Source: JAWXBM01 sp034440115 (GTDB lineage Bacteria; Pseudomonadota; Gammaproteobacteria; Xanthomonadales; SZUA-36). From it: a stretch of 24,579 bases of DNA. The stretch lies in assembly GCA_034440115.1 (NCBI GenBank), contig JAWXBM010000125.1, positions 1 to 24,579 of the forward strand, in the 5' to 3' direction. Shown one piece after another: positions 22,765 through 24,579 of this stretch (positions within the stretch are counted from its first letter, which is position 1; each line of letters opens with the position of its first letter). Under the pieces are notes generated by a model, which saw nothing but the letters and a program-made list of their open reading frames with translations, did no database searches and was not told the DNA's origin. Position numbers and translations under genes: made by a program.

Positions 22765-23928
22765 ATGCAAACCCTTTCCTTGCTGATCGACAAACTACCC
22801 CTGCAGTTCGTCGTCTTCTTTCTGGCGGCCGCAGCATTCAGCACCGTTTATATCACCCAGCCCGTACTACCGATTCTGACCGCCGAATTCGGCGCCGACC
22901 CGGCACTGGTTTCACTCACCGTTTCTGCCGTAGTGCTGGGCATCGCCATTTCCATCCTGCCGATTGGCATACTGGCGGACCGTCTGCCAGTACACAAAAT
23001 CCTCATGATCGGCGGCATTGCCGTAGCCGCCTGCAGCATGGTGGCCGCGCTCACCGATAACCTCTGGACGCTGATTGCGGTGCGATTTGTGCAGGGTCTG
23101 TTCATTCCCACTCTCACCACCTGCCTGGCCGCTTACCTGGCGCGCACCCTACCGCCGGAACGTTTGAATGTGGTGATGGGCAGTTATGTGTCCGCCACCG
23201 TTACCGGTGGACTGGGTGGGCGTTTACTGGGCGGTTGGTTGCACCCACCCGCGCACTGGCGTTATGCCTTTGTCACCGCAGCCGTACTGGTGCTGATCGC
23301 AACTTACATTGCCGTAAAGCGCCTGCACGAAGCCGCACAAGCAGCACATCACAGCAGCGGCGGACTGGGCCTGTGGGCCATGGCCAAACGACCCGATCTG
23401 CTACGCCTGTTCATGGTCGCCTTTGCCTCAATGTTCGTGTTCTCCTCGGTGTTCAACTTTCTGCCCTTTTACCTGGCCGCGCCACCCCTGTCCGTACCCG
23501 TGCAGTGGATTACCGCCCTCTACCTGAGCTATGTGCTGGGCATTCTGGTCGGACCAATAGCAGGCCGAATCAGCAATCGCTGGGGCAGTGGTGTAGCCAT
23601 GGCAGCAGGCACCTTGTTGCTGGCAGCGGGCTTAACGCTTTCCCTGGCCCCGTCCATGTGGGCCATCGGCTTTGCACTCGCCGCCGTCTGCACCGGTTAC
23701 TTCAGCGTGCATGCATCCGCAGTAGGCGCCGTGAACCAAAGCCTGGAAACCGGCAGAGGCCGCGCTAACGCCTTGTATGTATTGTTCTACTACGGAGGAG
23801 GCTGGTTTGGTATCACCAGCTCGGGCATCGCCTATTCAAAAAGCGGTTGGTCAGGTGTGGTGATGTTGTGCCTGGCGATGCTGGTCATACCGTTGTATTG
23901 CGGGGTTGTGCAGCAGCGGAGTAAATAA
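22765..23928 (+). CDS. MFS transporter, YnfM-like drug/sugar exporter
   Basis: 387 aa, about 12 helices, a proton-driven inner-membrane exporter of the group containing E. coli YnfM. Diagnostic blocks are FSTVYITQPVLPILTAEFGADPA at helix 1 and loop, GIAISILPIGILADRLPVHKIL (motif A region), and VRFVQGLFIPTLTTCLAAYL. The start ATG at 22765 follows the toxin stop by nine bases, so it may be transcribed from the toxin-antitoxin promoter. No regulator is beside it. The substrate is unknown. Confidence 0.9.
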   Translation: MQTLSLLIDKLPLQFVVFFLAAAAFSTVYITQPVLPILTAEFGADPALVSLTVSAVVLGIAISILPIGILADRLPVHKILMIGGIAVAACSMVAALTDNLWTLIAVRFVQGLFIPTLTTCLAAYLARTLPPERLNVVMGSYVSATVTGGLGGRLLGGWLHPPAHWRYAFVTAAVLVLIATYIAVKRLHEAAQAAHHSSGGLGLWAMAKRPDLLRLFMVAFASMFVFSSVFNFLPFYLAAPPLSVPVQWITALYLSYVLGILVGPIAGRISNRWGSGVAMAAGTLLLAAGLTLSLAPSMWAIGFALAAVCTGYFSVHASAVGAVNQSLETGRGRANALYVLFYYGGGWFGITSSGIAYSKSGWSGVVMLCLAMLVIPLYCGVVQQRSK

Positions 23929-24024
23929 CAGATCAGAACACCGTGGATGGCCTATCGATATCAAAAAATTTGGAATCTCCGAAATTCAGCCAATAATTAT
24001 GCAATTCAATTGTTAGCGAATACT

Positions 24025-24126
24025 CTAAGCTGCCAAAACACGCGCAATCTTTTTACGTGAAACGCCCAGCGCAAGCAGGGACTTAACCAGCAAGTCCATT
24101 GCAACCGACACATCAGACGATTCCAT
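24025..24126 (-). pseudogene. Possible small helix-turn-helix fragment
   Basis: A 33-codon frame (ATG 24126, or GTG 24135 with three more codons) ends VKSLLALGVSRKKIARVLAA, which reads like the recognition part of an HTH domain at the very end of a regulator or antitoxin. There is no ribosome site and no N-terminal domain in the AT-rich DNA upstream, so it may be a remnant. The rest of 23929-24386 holds no other coding region I can support. Confidence 0.3.
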
Positions 24127-24340
24127 TTTTGCCACTCTTGATTCGCTTATGCGCTTTCATGGTTGAATACACTCAATTCTCGATCGTTGCGAAAATGATA
24201 TGGCATATATGACATAGAGACAATGATAAAACTCGATAATGGCACACACTAAAGTCTACGCGCTTGATTTTATCACTACATTACTGTCGCCTTGTCTCAA
24301 ACTACTGATAATAATCAGATAAACACTTATTCATGGTCTA

Positions 24341-24366
24341 TAATACTGGATGTAATACCAGTATTA
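24341..24366. promoter_or_regulatory. 9-bp perfect inverted repeat before the DUF222/HNH gene
   Basis: TAATACTGG and CCAGTATTA, separated by eight bases, lie 20 bp before the ATG at 24387 and just upstream of its AGGAA ribosome site. A TATAAT at 24339-24344 overlaps the left arm, so a bound protein would block the promoter. No T-run follows, so it is not a terminator. Confidence 0.55.
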
Positions 24367-24386
24367 AATCCAACAGGAATCGAGCC

Positions 24387-24579
24387 ATGTATACCGATCA
24401 TTCAGACTCCGAAATCTACTCAGATCCGTCGAACCAGACATCTCAAACTACTGTCGCTTGCAGCTTCCGAAAAGAACATAAGCGCAAATCCAAAAAGCGT
24501 ATTTCCCGGTTAAAGAAGCTGGAAGACGGCATCACCACGCTGGCTGCGCACATGGACGCTGCCATGTATCGCTGGTTGG
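24387..24579 (+). CDS. DUF222/HNH endonuclease-type protein, 5' part only
   Basis: The first 64 codons run off the right edge. After a polar, Lys/Arg-rich leader (about residues 1-45, including KEHKRKSKKR) comes KKLEDGITTLAAHMDAAMYRWL, which matches the start of proteobacterial DUF222/13E12-type proteins. These usually carry a C-terminal HNH nuclease motif, which is not in this window. The ribosome site AGGAA is eight bases before the ATG. The upstream DNA is clearly more AT-rich than the rest of the window, and such genes are often multi-copy, so acquisition by transfer is plausible. Confidence 0.65.
   Translation, partial: MYTDHSDSEIYSDPSNQTSQTTVACSFRKEHKRKSKKRISRLKKLEDGITTLAAHMDAAMYRWL

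Noticed and set aside
24295..24453. 13-bp direct repeat TCTCAAACTACTG at 24295-24307 and 24441-24453
   Set aside because: One copy is upstream and one inside the DUF222 gene; with only two copies and no flanking structure it may be chance.
24292..24513. 73-codon plus-strand ORF near the right edge
   Set aside because: It covers the promoter and inverted repeat and lacks a ribosome site; the overlapping frame from 24387 has a good ribosome site and matches DUF222.

Overview
The window reads like chromosomal DNA of a Gram-negative, probably gammaproteobacterial, organism. It has a complete Mla outer-membrane lipid-transport set (mlaF-E-D-C-B plus mlaA), several lipoproteins with lipoboxes, GGAG/AGGA-type ribosome binding sites and sigma70-like promoters. 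Nothing here fixes the genus. There are no tRNA or rRNA genes, CRISPR arrays or insertion sequences.

Region 1 (1-7975, all minus strand): a tightly packed block. Transcription runs mlaF, mlaE, mlaD, mlaC, mlaB, mlaA, then an oligopeptide-type ABC importer: substrate-binding lipoprotein, two permeases, and an ATPase that runs off the left edge. Most junctions overlap by 4 bp or are separated by under 20 bp.

Region 2 (7976-8829): a gene-free stretch holding the best candidate for something undescribed. It is a roughly 380-nt structured RNA on the minus strand (about 8112-8492), with a TTGACA-17-TAGTCT promoter at one end and an 11-bp GCAA-capped terminator at the other. It is rich in GGA, especially CGGA, and made of many short stem-loops. 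It could be a CsrA/RsmA-sequestering RNA, a long attenuated leader of the mla operon, or a new RNA class. Two palindromes lie upstream of its promoter.

Region 3 (8830-12722, plus strand): two decayed genes (an internally deleted, frameshifted DUF748/AsmA-like gene and the first ~70 codons of a parvulin-type isomerase), then an intact peptide deformylase and an APC-family permease.

Region 4 (12714-20899, minus strand): a secreted M12B-like zinc protease with its own strong promoter, preceded by a probable six-gene operon. In transcription order this is an M48 metalloprotease lipoprotein, an APC permease, an unknown anchored periplasmic protein, a two-domain multicopper oxidase, an anchored cupredoxin, and a DUF3336/patatin lipase. 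The three middle genes all have an N-terminal export signal and a C-terminal membrane anchor, suggesting a membrane-tethered periplasmic copper redox module.

Region 5 (21054-23928, plus strand): a leucine dehydrogenase-type enzyme with a short leader, a Phd/YefM-RelE/ParE toxin-antitoxin pair with an operator-like repeat over its promoter, and a YnfM-like MFS exporter.

Region 6 (23929-24579): visibly AT-richer DNA with a possible small HTH remnant and the 5' end of a DUF222/HNH-type gene behind a 9-bp inverted repeat. It looks like recently acquired DNA.
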